A stretch of 64,000 bases of DNA, taken from Microbulbifer flavimaris (GTDB taxonomy: Bacteria > Pseudomonadota > Gammaproteobacteria > Pseudomonadales > Cellvibrionaceae). Within the stretch, counting starts at the first letter, position 1. The number at the start of each line of letters is the position of its first letter. The position numbers were made by a program, and so were the translations under genes. The stretch covers positions 434,001 through 498,000 of the forward strand of contig NZ_LRFG02000001.1 of NCBI RefSeq assembly GCF_001641755.2, read 5' to 3'. Positions 9,196-19,967 of the stretch are shown here, piece after piece. Under the pieces are notes generated by a model. The model made no database searches. It was not told the origin of the DNA and was given only the letters and a program-made list of their open reading frames with translations.

Positions 9196-10596
9196 ATGTC
9201 TCTGAGTGTTTTTGATCTTTTCAAGATTGGTATCGGTCCATCGAGCTCCCACACGGTCGGGCCCATGAAGGCAGCGAGTGAATTTCTGAAGCTGCTGGAT
9301 GCGGCAGGCCGCTTCAACGACGTTGCCCGAGTGACTGCCCATATGTTTGGTTCTCTTGGTGCCACAGGTGTTGGGCATGGAACCACCAAGGCTGTGATGC
9401 TTGGATTGGAGGGCGAGAACCCAGAGACGGTTGACACAACCACTGTTGATGAGCGTGTGGCTGCTATTAAGCAGCAATCCACTCTAGCTCTGGGTGGGCG
9501 ACGGAGAATCGCTTTTGATGAAGAGCAGGATTTGCTCTTGATTGGTGAAGAGGAGCTCCCCCTGCACGCCAATGGGATGCGCTTCAGCGCCCATGACACC
9601 AATGGCAGGTTGATTATTGAGGAAGTTTATTACTCTATCGGCGGCGGTTTTGTGGTGACCGAGAAAGAGGCAGGTGCGGAAAATGCCCTTGAGCAGACCC
9701 GCTCGGTTCGCTACGAGTTTCAAACGGCAGAGGAACTGCTGGATATTTGCGATCGTGAGGGTATGAATATCAGCGACGTGATGCTGGCGAATGAGGCTGC
9801 ATGGCGGTCTGAGCCGGAAACCCGCGCTGGCTTGATGAAAATCTGGCAGGTGATGCAGGGCTGCGTTGCCAATGGCATCGAAAACGAGGGGACTCTGCCG
9901 GGCGGACTCAGTGTTAAGCGCAGGGCTGCCGACTTGTACCGGCAACTGCGTGGCCGGCCGGAAGCATGCCTCTCAGATCCCCTGGCAGCACTCGACTGGG
10001 TCACCCTTTACGCCCTTGCTGTCAATGAAGAGAACGCTGCGGGTGGCCGGATCGTGACAGCGCCCACCAATGGTGCTGCAGGAATCATACCGGCGGTCCT
10101 CCATTACTTCATGCGCTTTTCCAAGCGTCCTACCGATGATGATGTGATCTGTTTTCTGCTGACGGCGGCTGCTGTGGGAATACTCTTTAAGAAAAATGCT
10201 TCCATCAGTGGTGCAGAAGTCGGTTGCCAGGGTGAGGTGGGCTCGGCCTGCTCTATGGCTGCTGCTGGCCTTGCTGAGGTGCTCGGAGGCACCCCCCGGC
10301 AGGTGGAAAATGCCGCGGAAATCGCCATGGAGCACAACCTGGGGCTTACCTGTGATCCGGTGGGTGGCCTGGTTCAGGTCCCCTGCATCGAGCGTAATGC
10401 CATGGCCTCGGTCAAGGCGATCAGTGCTGCTCGTATGGCGTTACGTGGTGATGGCGAGCATCTTGTATCGCTCGACAAGGTCATACGCACCATGCGTGAT
10501 ACGGGCCGCGATATGCAGGACAAGTATAAGGAAACCGCCCGTGGTGGCCTGGCAGTCAATGTGATCGATCTCCCGGTGAGTGTTATCGAATGTTAA
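9196..10596 (+). CDS. sdaA: L-serine dehydratase (iron-sulfur, single chain)
   Basis: A 466-residue L-serine ammonia-lyase that converts serine to pyruvate and ammonia using a [4Fe-4S] cluster. The N-terminal beta domain begins [20 protein letters not shown], the family signature. Cysteines in [21 protein letters not shown] and VPCIERN are candidate cluster ligands. The ATG at 9196 is two bases after the glyA stop and matches the family start; an upstream in-frame ATG at 9151 lies inside glyA and is less likely. Between glyA and gcvT it completes a route from glycine through serine to pyruvate. Confidence 0.95.
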   Translation: MSLSVFDLFKIGIGPSSSHTVGPMKAASEFLKLLDAAGRFNDVARVTAHMFGSLGATGVGHGTTKAVMLGLEGENPETVDTTTVDERVAAIKQQSTLALGGRRRIAFDEEQDLLLIGEEELPLHANGMRFSAHDTNGRLIIEEVYYSIGGGFVVTEKEAGAENALEQTRSVRYEFQTAEELLDICDREGMNISDVMLANEAAWRSEPETRAGLMKIWQVMQGCVANGIENEGTLPGGLSVKRRAADLYRQLRGRPEACLSDPLAALDWVTLYALAVNEENAAGGRIVTAPTNGAAGIIPAVLHYFMRFSKRPTDDDVICFLLTAAAVGILFKKNASISGAEVGCQGEVGSACSMAAAGLAEVLGGTPRQVENAAEIAMEHNLGLTCDPVGGLVQVPCIERNAMASVKAISAARMALRGDGEHLVSLDKVIRTMRDTGRDMQDKYKETARGGLAVNVIDLPVSVIEC

Positions 10597-10610
10597 ACGG
10601 ACAGCAAAAT

Positions 10611-11726
10611 ATGAATAACGAATTGCGCAAGACCCCCCTGTACGATCTGCACACCGAGCTTGGTGGAAAACTGGTGCCATTTGCGGGGTACGCCATGCCG
10701 GTCCAATACCAGTCGGGCATCGTGCACGAGCACCTGCATACCCGTGAAGCAGTGGGGGTATTTGATGTTTCGCATATGGGGCAGTTGGTCGTGCGCGGCA
10801 GTGGAGCTGCGGCAGGGTTGGAAGAGCTTCTGCCCATCGACATCGATGCCCTTGAGATCAATCAACAATGTTATGCGGTGATGACGACAGAAGATGGCGG
10901 CATCCTCGATGACCTCATCATCACCCGCTGGGCTGAGGATGAGTTTTTCCTGGTTGTGAATGCAGCTACCGCAGCTGCGGACATTGCTCACCTGCAGAAG
11001 CGCCTTCGCGGAAGTGATATCCGCGTGCTTGGTCAGCAGGCATTGCTCGCGGTCCAGGGCCCGATGGCGGGTGAAATCCTCGGTGAACTGTCCCCGGCTA
11101 TCCGTGCGCTGACATTTATGCATGGTATGCGAACAGAACTCCTTGGTGAGGAGTGCTATATCACCCGATCTGGCTACACCGGAGAGGATGGCTTTGAGAT
11201 ATCAATTCCTGCACAGGTTGTGGATACGTTTACCCGCAAGCTGCTCGAAGATGGTCGCATACAGATGATTGGCCTCGGTGCCCGTGACACCCTGCGTCTT
11301 GAGGCCGGTCTGTGTCTTTACGGCGCTGATATGGACCGTACAACCTCGCCAGTCGAAGCCGGCTTGCTCTGGAGTATTGGTAAATGCCGCCGACCAGGTG
11401 GGACAAAGGTCGGTGGCTTCCTCGGCGCTGACATCGTGCTTGCACATATTGTCGAGGGGGTGTCACGCAGGCGTGTTGGTTTTACGGTGCAAGGCAGGAT
11501 ACCAGTGCGGACCGGCACAGACCTTGTCGATGAGGCAGGAAATGTCGTTGGCAGGGTTACCAGTGGCGGCTACGGGCCGACACTTGGCGCGGGCATTGGT
11601 ATGGGGTATGTGGATCGGGGCTACGAGAAAGCCGGAACAGAGCTGCAGGCACTGGTAAGAGGAAAGATCATCCCGATTACCGTGGCGAAGACACCATTTG
11701 TCCCCCAGCGCTATTACCGCGGCTGA
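10611..11726 (+). CDS. gcvT: Glycine cleavage system T protein (aminomethyltransferase)
   Basis: A 371-residue protein that moves the aminomethyl carbon from lipoylated GcvH to tetrahydrofolate, releasing ammonia. Family features seen are KTPLYDLHTELGGK near the start, GVFDVSHMGQ, and the GYTGEDGFEI motif in the folate-binding core. The start at 10611 agrees with the family; an in-frame ATG at 10590 overlaps the end of sdaA and would add seven residues. The C-terminal barrel ends at a normal place (PFVPQRYYRG). It is the third gene in the operon. Confidence 0.95.
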   Translation: MNNELRKTPLYDLHTELGGKLVPFAGYAMPVQYQSGIVHEHLHTREAVGVFDVSHMGQLVVRGSGAAAGLEELLPIDIDALEINQQCYAVMTTEDGGILDDLIITRWAEDEFFLVVNAATAAADIAHLQKRLRGSDIRVLGQQALLAVQGPMAGEILGELSPAIRALTFMHGMRTELLGEECYITRSGYTGEDGFEISIPAQVVDTFTRKLLEDGRIQMIGLGARDTLRLEAGLCLYGADMDRTTSPVEAGLLWSIGKCRRPGGTKVGGFLGADIVLAHIVEGVSRRRVGFTVQGRIPVRTGTDLVDEAGNVVGRVTSGGYGPTLGAGIGMGYVDRGYEKAGTELQALVRGKIIPITVAKTPFVPQRYYRG

Positions 11727-11756
11727 GCCGCTGACTGGAGAAAAGCATTTAAAATA

Positions 11757-12143
11757 ATGAGTATAGAGATTATGAAAAACGTCAGGTTTTCCGATAGCCA
11801 TGAGTGGTTTGCTGCTGAGGGTGACGTGGTGACTGTGGGTATTACGGATTATGCCCAGTCCCAACTGGGGGATGTGGTTTATGTAGAGTTGCCTGAGGAG
11901 GGCGCGGAGCTAACAGCAGGCGATGAGGTTGCGGTGATTGAATCGGTCAAGGCCGCCGGAGATATTTCCATTCCGTTTGATGCCACTGTATTGGCAGTTA
12001 ACGACGCGCTGGAGGGGGACCCTGAGCTCGTAAACCGCGATCCGATGGGAGAGGGCTGGTTCATGCGAGTCCGCCTTGCCAAGGAGGGTGATCTGGAAAC
12101 GCTGCTGAACGCCGGGGCTTATGCCGATCTGGTGGGTGGCTAA
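11757..12143 (+). CDS. gcvH: Glycine cleavage system H protein
   Basis: A 128-residue lipoyl-carrier protein that shuttles the aminomethyl group between GcvP and GcvT. It has the diagnostic SHEWF motif near the N-terminus. The lipoylated lysine is K65 in [11 protein letters not shown], and the C-terminal region ENLLNAGAY-like ([13 protein letters not shown]) is typical. The start may be the ATG at 11757 or at 11772; the latter gives [12 protein letters not shown], close to other GcvH proteins. It is followed 19 bases later by gcvP. Confidence 0.96.
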   Translation: MSIEIMKNVRFSDSHEWFAAEGDVVTVGITDYAQSQLGDVVYVELPEEGAELTAGDEVAVIESVKAAGDISIPFDATVLAVNDALEGDPELVNRDPMGEGWFMRVRLAKEGDLETLLNAGAYADLVGG

Positions 12144-12162
12144 AAACTGGAGACTGGAAGCG

Positions 12163-15057
12163 ATGCTGCAAGCCAAGAAAACCATCCGCGACCTTGAAGG
12201 TCGCGACGAGTTCACCCATCGTCATATCGGTCCGGGTGAGCGAGATGTTGTTGAGATGCTCGACAAGCTGGGGCACAGTAGTCTGGCGGATTTTATCAAC
12301 GAGGTAGTGCCGGACGGTATCCGGATGTCCTCAGAGTTAGCGCTTGCGGAGGGGCTGCCGGAACATGAGGCGCTTGAGATGCTGCGGGGATTGGCGGCCC
12401 AGAATCAGACCTTCCGCTCATTTATCGGCCAGGGGTATTACGGAACCCGCACGCCTAATGTGGTGTTGAGAAATATTCTCGAAAATCCCGCCTGGTACAC
12501 CGCATACACCCCATATCAGCCAGAAATTTCCCAGGGGCGGCTGGAGGCCCTGTTCAATTTCCAGACGATGGTCAGTGACCTCACCGGTATGGATCTTGCG
12601 AATGCATCCATGCTGGATGAGGCTACAGCTGCCGCAGAGGCAATGACACTGTGTCAACGCATGTCGAAGTCCAGGGCACGCACTTTTTTCGTGGACAGGG
12701 ATTGCCTGCCGCAGACCATCCGGGTACTGCAAACCCGCGCAGAGCCATTGGGCATTGAGCTGATCGTTGGGGACCCTTCTTCCGAGCTGGAGGCCAGCGA
12801 GGTTTTTGGTGCGCTGCTGCAGTACCCAGGGGCAAGCGGAGAGGTGCGGGATTATCGCGCAGTAATAGACACGGTTCACGAGCACCGTGGCCTGGTCGCG
12901 ATGGCCGCAGATATTCTCAGCCTGGTGATGCTTACCCCGCCGGGGCAGTTGGGTGCGGATGTGGCTGTGGGGTCCACTCAGCGGTTTGGTGTGCCCATGG
13001 GCTTTGGTGGCCCCCATGCGGCCTATATGGCGACCCGCGAATCCTACAAGCGTTCCCTGCCGGGTCGCCTCGTGGGCCAGTCCGTCGACGGCGCTGGCAG
13101 GGCTGCCTACCGGCTTGCGCTACAGACCCGCGAGCAGCATATCCGCCGGGAAAAGGCCACCTCTAACATCTGTACAGCCCAGGTGTTGCTGGCGGTCATG
13201 GCTGCGATGTATGCGGTGTATCATGGCCCGCAGGGCCTGCGGATGATCGCCGGTCGGGTCCATTGCTTGACCACTGTACTGGCGCTTGGCCTGGAGGAGC
13301 TTGGTGTAGAGGTGGAGAACGAAACATGGTTCGACACCCTTACCGTATCCACCCCTGGTGGCGCTGAGCACGTTCATGCCGCAGCCCACCGCGTCGGCAT
13401 GAATCTGCGAAAGATTGATGATGGTAGAGTAGGGATTTCGCTGGATGAAACGGCGACCACTACAGATATTGAAAATCTCTGGCGTCTGTTTGACGCCGGG
13501 TGTGGCCTCGATTTTTCCGAGATCGAGACCAGAGCGGAGCCAGTTTTGCCCTCTGCACTGGTCCGCTCCGGTACGTTTCTTAGCCAGCAAGTATTCAGCC
13601 GCTACCAGTCTGAAACAGAAATGCTGCGCTATCTCCGCGCACTGGCAGACCGGGATATCGCCCTCGACCGTTCAATGATTCCGCTGGGCTCCTGTACCAT
13701 GAAGCTGAATGCGACGGCGGAAATGCTCCCGGTTACATGGCCCGAATTTGCCAATGTACACCCCCTCGCCCCGGCCGAACAGGTCACGGGTTACGCGACT
13801 CTGGTTAGTGAGCTCGAGGCCATGCTGTGTGAGATCACCGGCTACGATGCTGTATCCCTTCAGCCGAACGCGGGCTCACAGGGTGAATATGCCGGGCTGC
13901 TGGCGATTCGCGCTTATCACGCCAGTCGCGGCGAGGGGCAGCGCGATATCTGCCTAATTCCAAGCTCCGCCCATGGCACCAACCCGGCGTCGGCGCAGAT
14001 GTGTGGCATGCGAGTGGTCGTGGTGCAATGTGATACAAACGGTAATGTGTGCCTGGACGACCTGCGCGAAAAGGCCAGTGAGCATGCGGAACGGCTCGCG
14101 GCCATCATGGTGACATACCCTTCTACTCACGGGGTATTCGAGGAAGGGATCGGCGAAATTGCAAATATCGTGCACCGTCACGGTGGCCAGGTATATATCG
14201 ATGGCGCCAATCTGAATGCAATGGTCGGGCTTTGCCAGCCGGGTCAATTTGGCGGTGACGTTTCGCACCTGAACCTGCACAAGACTTTCTGTATTCCCCA
14301 TGGAGGTGGCGGCCCGGGCGTCGGCCCGGTTGCGGTCCGGGAGCACCTGTCAGAATTTCTTCCGGGCGCTGTAGCAATGGAGGGAAGAGTGGATGCCCAA
14401 AGTGATCGTCATGGCCCGCCAGTATCGGCGGCGACGGCGGGCAGCGCCAGTATCCTGCCGATCACCTGGATGTATATCCGCATGATGGGAAGGGAGGGGC
14501 TGCCCAAGGCCACCGAACTGGCGATTCTGAATGCCAATTATATTGCTGCACGCCTCGAAGATAGCTACCCAATCCTCTACCGGGGGAAAAGTGGCCGCGT
14601 TGCGCATGAGTGCATAGTTGATCTCCGTCCACTGAAGGAAGTGAGTGGGATTTCCGTGGAGGACGTTGCCAAGCGCTTGATTGACTACGGTTTCCATGCG
14701 CCAACCATGTCATTTCCAGTGGCTGGGACCCTGATGATCGAGCCAACTGAAAGCGAGTCACGAGCCGAGCTGGATCGTTTCTGCGATGCGATGATTCAGA
14801 TACGGGAAGAGGTCGCACGTGTGGAGCGCGGCGAGTGGCCTGTAGACAACAACCCCCTTGTTAACGCCCCCCATACAGCTGAGATATTGACCCTGGAGAA
14901 TTGGCCTCACCCTTACAGTCGCACCGAAGCGGTTTATCCGTTGGAGTGCCTCCGTGAGAAAAAGTACTGGCCGCCGGTTGGTCGGGTCGACAATGTGTAT
15001 GGGGATAAAAATCTCGTCTGTTCCTGCCCCTCTATTGCAGACTACATCGAGGGTTGA
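12163..15057 (+). CDS. gcvP: Glycine dehydrogenase (decarboxylating), P protein
   Basis: A 964-residue PLP enzyme, the long single-chain form, that decarboxylates glycine and passes the aminomethyl group to GcvH. Its N-terminal [12 protein letters not shown] motif is typical, and the PLP lysine is K707 in [18 protein letters not shown]. The C-terminus carries the usual [11 protein letters not shown] segment. The ATG at 12163 has GGAAG just upstream; an upstream in-frame start at 12121 lies within gcvH. The lipoamide dehydrogenase (L protein) is not in this operon and must come from elsewhere. It ends the operon, 26 bases before the convergent sulfotransferase gene. Confidence 0.97.
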   Translation: MLQAKKTIRDLEGRDEFTHRHIGPGERDVVEMLDKLGHSSLADFINEVVPDGIRMSSELALAEGLPEHEALEMLRGLAAQNQTFRSFIGQGYYGTRTPNVVLRNILENPAWYTAYTPYQPEISQGRLEALFNFQTMVSDLTGMDLANASMLDEATAAAEAMTLCQRMSKSRARTFFVDRDCLPQTIRVLQTRAEPLGIELIVGDPSSELEASEVFGALLQYPGASGEVRDYRAVIDTVHEHRGLVAMAADILSLVMLTPPGQLGADVAVGSTQRFGVPMGFGGPHAAYMATRESYKRSLPGRLVGQSVDGAGRAAYRLALQTREQHIRREKATSNICTAQVLLAVMAAMYAVYHGPQGLRMIAGRVHCLTTVLALGLEELGVEVENETWFDTLTVSTPGGAEHVHAAAHRVGMNLRKIDDGRVGISLDETATTTDIENLWRLFDAGCGLDFSEIETRAEPVLPSALVRSGTFLSQQVFSRYQSETEMLRYLRALADRDIALDRSMIPLGSCTMKLNATAEMLPVTWPEFANVHPLAPAEQVTGYATLVSELEAMLCEITGYDAVSLQPNAGSQGEYAGLLAIRAYHASRGEGQRDICLIPSSAHGTNPASAQMCGMRVVVVQCDTNGNVCLDDLREKASEHAERLAAIMVTYPSTHGVFEEGIGEIANIVHRHGGQVYIDGANLNAMVGLCQPGQFGGDVSHLNLHKTFCIPHGGGGPGVGPVAVREHLSEFLPGAVAMEGRVDAQSDRHGPPVSAATAGSASILPITWMYIRMMGREGLPKATELAILNANYIAARLEDSYPILYRGKSGRVAHECIVDLRPLKEVSGISVEDVAKRLIDYGFHAPTMSFPVAGTLMIEPTESESRAELDRFCDAMIQIREEVARVERGEWPVDNNPLVNAPHTAEILTLENWPHPYSRTEAVYPLECLREKKYWPPVGRVDNVYGDKNLVCSCPSIADYIEG

Positions 15058-15083
15058 CTGCCGCTAGCCAATTGCGCGCGCCG

Positions 15084-16964
15084 CTACTCCGCAGCGGTGC
15101 GCAGGCGGGCACGATGTTCTCGTTCCACGCCCTCCAGGGCTTTGATCAGTGGGGCTAGGGCATCCTGGTACTGTTGCCATCGCCCCAGCCCCTGGCTATT
15201 GATCGGACGTCGCACCTGTGCGGCGCTCGGGGTTCTCACCGGCCGCCGTGTTTGGTGTGGTGACAGGCATGGCTCGGCAAAAGGCAGTGTCAGGGCATCG
15301 AGCATTTCACGAATCGTGCCCTTTGCATCCCTGACCAGATCCTCATAGAGCAGTGGTATGCATTGACCAGGGTAGCACCTCTGCCAGTGACGCTGGAGGC
15401 GTGTAAAGTTGTTGAGGCGTTGCTCAAGATGCTCGAAGCAGTGTGCGTAATCGTGCTCTCGGGAGAGCGGGTGTTGCAGTAGTGACACAGCGGTATCGAG
15501 CGGCGAGCGCTGGCAGAGGACAAACCTTGCGGTGGGTAGCAGCTCTGCCAGCATGCCCAGAAACTGGTGGTTACCCGGGGTGGTCTCGACGATGACCTTC
15601 TTGCCGCCCGTCACAGTTTTTGCCTGAAGAGACTGCACTAGCTGGTTGCGCATGTTCTCCTTAGCCGCTGCGCCGAGGGCATGGAATTCGAGTTGGGATT
15701 CTGTCGAGTCACCCTCACGGAACCTGCCCAAGACTTTTCCCACAGCACCGCTTTCACCCAGCGCTTCAATATCCGGATGGCTCGCCAGTATCTGCTCCAC
15801 TAGGCTCGTACCGGAGCGGGGCATCCCAACCACAAAGATGATTTTTGGGGGTTCCCCTGGGGCACCAATTCTTTGCTCATGCAGCGGATGGCAGCGGATC
15901 ATTAAGTCGGTATGCCTGCAATCAGCCTCAGGGCAATATCTGGATGAGGGGGCCAGTAGTTGCCGGGCAGTCAGCACTTCACGAATGCTCTTGTGAGGTT
16001 GCTTTTGCTGCTCGTATAAACGGCCGAGGGCAAAATGCAGGCGAATGCGTTCCTGCTCGTCATTTGCTTGCTGTAATGCCTGGTGAATACGGCACTCGTC
16101 TTCTGCAGACAAAACCGTACTTTTCAGAAATGTGAGATGGAACAGGGCATCTGAGGAGTGCGGGTGATGTTGTAACACTTTCCTGAGCTGCTCCTCAGCT
16201 TCCTGCAGCTCGCCGAGCTGTTCCAGTTGCACCGCGAGGTTGACCCTGGCCATACAGTGATCCGGCGCGTATCGAAGTGCGGAGCGGAAAGCGGCTACGG
16301 CATCGTTGGATTTATGCTGGCGGACTCTCGCGATGGCGAGGCAATTCATCAGCTCGGCATCACCGGGAAATTGTTGCAGGGCGGACCTGGCCAGCTGCTC
16401 AGCCTTTTCAGCGGCATTCAATCCCAATAATGACTCCACCATCCCGCGAGCCACGCTGGTGCTGCGATTGCCCGCTGCGAAAGCGGCTTCAAAGTGTGCC
16501 AGGGCAAGCTTCGGACTGGAGTTGACCGCCAGCCAGCCCAAGTTTTCTCGCACACCCGGGTGCCGGGGGGCCACGGAACAGGCGCGTTCCAGCATCTCCA
16601 GGGCCTCCGCTTTACTTCCCTGTAGCCGGAGGCTGTTACCGACAGCATTAAGGTAGTCGGGGTTTTCAGGTTCTGCATCCAGGCAGCGATTAAATTGCTC
16701 CAGTGCTTCCGGAAGGTAGCCTTGCTGTGCCTTGGCAGCGCCAAGGTTGAAGCGGCAAAAAAGACTGCTGGGGGCAAGCCTAAGCGCCCTTTCCAGTAGT
16801 GACTCTGCTTCTTGCCATCGCCCCTGGCGGAGAAGGATCTCACTGGCGATCTCGAAGGCGGCAAGGGGAGGGGTGGGTGAGAGCAATGCCTCGCGGCAAC
16901 TGGCGAGAGCGGCGTCCAACTGTCCCTGGCGATAGTAAGCAATGGCTTGTAGTGGCGTGTTCAT
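15084..16964 (-). CDS. TPR-repeat sulfotransferase family protein
   Basis: A 626-residue relative of the protein at 4992-6857. Tetratricopeptide repeats fill about the first 300 residues. The sulfotransferase domain starts with the PAPS loop VVGMPRSGTSLVEQILASH at about residue 375 and has CQRSPLDTAVSLLQHPL as the 3'-phosphate site. I chose the ATG at 16964 (MNTPLQAIAYYRQGQ), where the first TPR starts; a TTG at 17027 in frame is less likely. It stands divergent from the TonB receptor at 17240, with a 275-base gap. This is the second receptor and TPR-sulfotransferase pair in the window. Confidence 0.88.
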   Translation of the reverse strand: MNTPLQAIAYYRQGQLDAALASCREALLSPTPPLAAFEIASEILLRQGRWQEAESLLERALRLAPSSLFCRFNLGAAKAQQGYLPEALEQFNRCLDAEPENPDYLNAVGNSLRLQGSKAEALEMLERACSVAPRHPGVRENLGWLAVNSSPKLALAHFEAAFAAGNRSTSVARGMVESLLGLNAAEKAEQLARSALQQFPGDAELMNCLAIARVRQHKSNDAVAAFRSALRYAPDHCMARVNLAVQLEQLGELQEAEEQLRKVLQHHPHSSDALFHLTFLKSTVLSAEDECRIHQALQQANDEQERIRLHFALGRLYEQQKQPHKSIREVLTARQLLAPSSRYCPEADCRHTDLMIRCHPLHEQRIGAPGEPPKIIFVVGMPRSGTSLVEQILASHPDIEALGESGAVGKVLGRFREGDSTESQLEFHALGAAAKENMRNQLVQSLQAKTVTGGKKVIVETTPGNHQFLGMLAELLPTARFVLCQRSPLDTAVSLLQHPLSREHDYAHCFEHLEQRLNNFTRLQRHWQRCYPGQCIPLLYEDLVRDAKGTIREMLDALTLPFAEPCLSPHQTRRPVRTPSAAQVRRPINSQGLGRWQQYQDALAPLIKALEGVEREHRARLRTAAE

Positions 16965-17148
16965 AGGTTGAATTACGCCCTCTCGTGATTCCGAAGTCAA
17001 TTTTGGGGGCGATAGGCGCCAATTCAACAGATTTGTGATGGTTACTGATAGTCCTTGTAACTAATTGATTTATATCACTTTATTTCTGTTGGGTGAGTTT
17101 GTGGTGGGTTTTTCAAGGGGTGTAATCGATGCTTCTAAGGACTCTTGT

Positions 17149-17177
17149 TTGACAGAATTTTGAATTCGAAGTACAAA
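17149..17177 (+). promoter_or_regulatory. Promoter of second TonB receptor with shared element
   Basis: TTGACA (17149-17154), 17 bases and TACAAA (17172-17177) make a good sigma-70 promoter. Bases 17157-17176 match 18 of 20 positions of the block at 2250-2269 ahead of the first TonB receptor. This suggests that one regulator controls both genes. Confidence 0.6.
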
Positions 17178-17239
17178 TTGGATCGTGCTGCAGCGGTTTT
17201 TTGCAGATAAGAATAAATAGCGCGACTCAGGAGAGCACA

Positions 17240-19546
17240 ATGTTACCAATGAGAAATGCCCTTTATTTGGGGATAAGCCTGGCAATTTCCGGCAGCGTGG
17301 TAGCGCAGGAACCGGCCGATGCTAATGGCGAAAAACAGAGTAAGTCCAATGGCGCAGTCGAGGAGGTAATCGTTACCGCGACCAAGCGGGAAGCCAGTGT
17401 GCAGGATGTCTCTGTATCAGTGACTGCTCTTGGTGAGGAAGCCCTGAAGCTCGGTGGTATTGAGGATGTCACTCGTCTTGAAAATGTGGTGCCGGGCATG
17501 CAGTTCGGTCAGTCCGGTAGTGAGGTCCGGTTAGCCATCCGTGGTACGCGTACCAACAATGTCGGTTCCGAAGCAGAGCAGGTAGTTGGTATTTTTGAGG
17601 ACGGCGTCTATGTCGCCACCACGACCCAGGCGATGGGGGCCTACGTGGATGTCGACCGAGTCGAGGTATTGCGAGGGCCGCAGGGAACACTTTATGGCCG
17701 GAATACCTTCGGCGGTACCATCAATATTCATACTCGAGCGCCGGACTTTGAGTCCGTCAGTGGATACGTGTCCGCACTGGGTGGTTCCTATAACCGCCGT
17801 AAGTTGGAAGGCGCTGTGAACCTGCCGATCAGTGAAGATATGGCAGTCCGTTTTGCAATGATGGACGAAGCGCACGACGGCTACATCGAGAACACTTTCA
17901 AAGACGGTGCCAGCGATGACCTCAATGATAAGGACATCAGCTATTTGCGCAGCAGCTTCCGCTGGCAGCCGACAGATCAACTGGATATTACTCTTCGTGC
18001 GGGCAGCTCAGAGCAGACGGGTAACGGCTCAGCCATCTGGGGTTACCAGCAGATCGGGGCCTATAGCGATGGGGTTTACCTGGACGGCCACCAGTGGGCG
18101 CCTGAAGACGCTTCCGGAAACTTCGACCAGGGGCCGTGGAAAGTCTCCCGCAATATGGCGTCCAGTGTCGACCTGAAATCGAATTTCGGTACCTTGAATG
18201 TCGACTACGATCTCGGCTTTGCGTCTGTGAAGTACACGGCCAACTATACCGACTTTGATGGAGAGCAGACCTACGACCCGGACTACACCGATGGTGGTGA
18301 TGGCATTACCAGCGGTTTTGTAGGCTGGATTTCCTCCCAGGAAACGCAGTCTCATGAGGTACAGCTGAGTTCCAATGGTGATGGCGCATTGGAATGGATG
18401 CTCGGAGCCTATTACTTTGAGCAGGCGAGTGGATGGAACTGGCTGGAGCGTAATGCAGGCAGCCCGGAGATTCCCCACTGGGATAATCAGGGTGATTACA
18501 CCAGTGATTCGACCGGCTATTTTGGCCACGCTACCTATCATGCCACCGACGATACACGCCTAGTGGCCGGTGTGCGCTATGCGGAAGACAGCAAGCAGCA
18601 GCGCGACCCGCTAGACTGGAGCACCTGGCGCTGGGATCCCGAAGCCGGGGAGCCCGTAGTCGACGCCCTCGAAGGGCAGGGGGTTCCTGGCGAGTGGAGC
18701 GATGTCCTGTGGAAAGCCGCAGTCGAACACGACCTGTCGGATGATGTGATGGTCTATGCACAGGCCTCTACTGGCTACCGTGCCGGTGGCATCAACTTTG
18801 TCCTCGACGGTGTTCCCCTGACCTATGACCCTGAAACTGTCACAGCGTGGGAAGCGGGCTATAAAAGCAGCTGGTTCGATAATTCGCTGGTGCTAAACCT
18901 GGCGACTTATCTCAACCAGTATCGCAACATGCAGGCCCAATCCTTCGTGGTATTGAATGGCACTGCCAGTGAGTTTACCGAGAACGGTGGTGAGCTGGAC
19001 TCCGCAGGCCTTGAGGTGGAGGCTACCTGGATTCCCAGTGAAAACTGGCGAATCTCAGCATCAGCCTCCTTTATGAATGCCGAGTTCGACCAGTACGAAG
19101 TATCGAAGGTTGCTGGACTGGGTAGCCTGGACGGACGCCAGGATTTGGATGACCCGAACGAACCGTTGCTTAATCTTGAGGGGTACAGGCCCGCACTGGC
19201 CCCGGAAATGACGCTGGGGCTGCAGGTTAGCTATGACTTCATACTCGATAACGGCAGCCGCGTTCGTCCATATCTGCAGACCTATTACTCTTCTGACTAC
19301 TATGCCTATGACATCAACGTGGAAGGTGCGAAACAGGAGGCTTACACCAAAACGGACCTGCGCCTGATCTGGGAGTCGCCCTCCGCATCTACGGAAGTGC
19401 AGGCCTTTGTTCTCAATATGGAAGACGAGGCAGTACTCAATCGGGTTGTGGTATTCAATCCAAGCGCGAATCCAGAGATTGCCTCTCTGCAGGCAAACTG
19501 GGGCAATCCCCGCACCTGGGGGATGAACATTTCGTACAATTTCTGA
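17240..19546 (+). CDS. TonB-dependent outer-membrane receptor
   Basis: A 768-residue receptor. It has a signal peptide (LYLGISLAISGSVVAQ), a TonB-box-like VEEVIVTATKRE, a plug domain with VDRVEVLRGPQGTLYGRN and GGTINIHTRAPDF, and a beta-barrel ending in NISYNF. The ATG at 17240 follows AGGAGAG by five bases; an upstream in-frame start at 17201 is inferior. It is divergent from a TPR-sulfotransferase gene and shares a promoter block with the receptor at 2389. A strong terminator follows. The transported substrate is not evident, and there is no iron-related gene nearby. Confidence 0.94.
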   Translation: MLPMRNALYLGISLAISGSVVAQEPADANGEKQSKSNGAVEEVIVTATKREASVQDVSVSVTALGEEALKLGGIEDVTRLENVVPGMQFGQSGSEVRLAIRGTRTNNVGSEAEQVVGIFEDGVYVATTTQAMGAYVDVDRVEVLRGPQGTLYGRNTFGGTINIHTRAPDFESVSGYVSALGGSYNRRKLEGAVNLPISEDMAVRFAMMDEAHDGYIENTFKDGASDDLNDKDISYLRSSFRWQPTDQLDITLRAGSSEQTGNGSAIWGYQQIGAYSDGVYLDGHQWAPEDASGNFDQGPWKVSRNMASSVDLKSNFGTLNVDYDLGFASVKYTANYTDFDGEQTYDPDYTDGGDGITSGFVGWISSQETQSHEVQLSSNGDGALEWMLGAYYFEQASGWNWLERNAGSPEIPHWDNQGDYTSDSTGYFGHATYHATDDTRLVAGVRYAEDSKQQRDPLDWSTWRWDPEAGEPVVDALEGQGVPGEWSDVLWKAAVEHDLSDDVMVYAQASTGYRAGGINFVLDGVPLTYDPETVTAWEAGYKSSWFDNSLVLNLATYLNQYRNMQAQSFVVLNGTASEFTENGGELDSAGLEVEATWIPSENWRISASASFMNAEFDQYEVSKVAGLGSLDGRQDLDDPNEPLLNLEGYRPALAPEMTLGLQVSYDFILDNGSRVRPYLQTYYSSDYYAYDINVEGAKQEAYTKTDLRLIWESPSASTEVQAFVLNMEDEAVLNRVVVFNPSANPEIASLQANWGNPRTWGMNISYNF

Positions 19547-19579
19547 CCTCTCCTCTCCACGATTTCTCGTGACATTGAT

Positions 19580-19602
19580 GCCCGGCTTGGCCGGGCTTTT
19601 TT
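19580..19602 (+). terminator. Rho-independent terminator after TonB receptor
   Basis: GCCCGGC, a 3-base loop (TTG) and GCCGGGC followed by TTTTTT. It lies 34 bases after the receptor stop codon. Confidence 0.9.
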
Positions 19603-19940
19603 GCTGACGTCAGAGGGACTTACTGGGAGAAAGGCAGTACCTATACCTGATACAGCTAGATGTTTTACTCCAGTATAAATGGGGTTTTGTAACGCTCGAT
19701 TAATGGTCATTCGGTGCTCGCCCGGGCGCCACTGTTCTTAGGGTGATCTGGGACTGCAATATTCACGTGATAACTCGGCAAGGTTGATCTATTTTTAACC
19801 ATATGTTGCTCTGTTCATTGTTGTTAGACCTTTCACGGCACATGTTACGGGATCTAGTTGATAATGTTCGTGGCTGATGGAGATACATCAATGGGTTTTC
19901 TTTGCAGGCTTTACGTGGCCATTCCGACCATTTTCAGAAG

Positions 19941-19967
19941 AAGCCCGCTTTTAAGTGGGCTTTTTTG
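19941..19967 (+). terminator. Orphan rho-independent terminator
   Basis: AGCCCGC and GTGGGCT pair (one G-T pair) around TTTTAA and are followed by a run of T. No protein gene lies between this and the previous terminator at 19580-19602, which hints at a small RNA upstream. Confidence 0.65.

Noticed and set aside
15058-15083. Terminator after gcvP
   Set aside because: The 26-base gap contains no stem with a T run.
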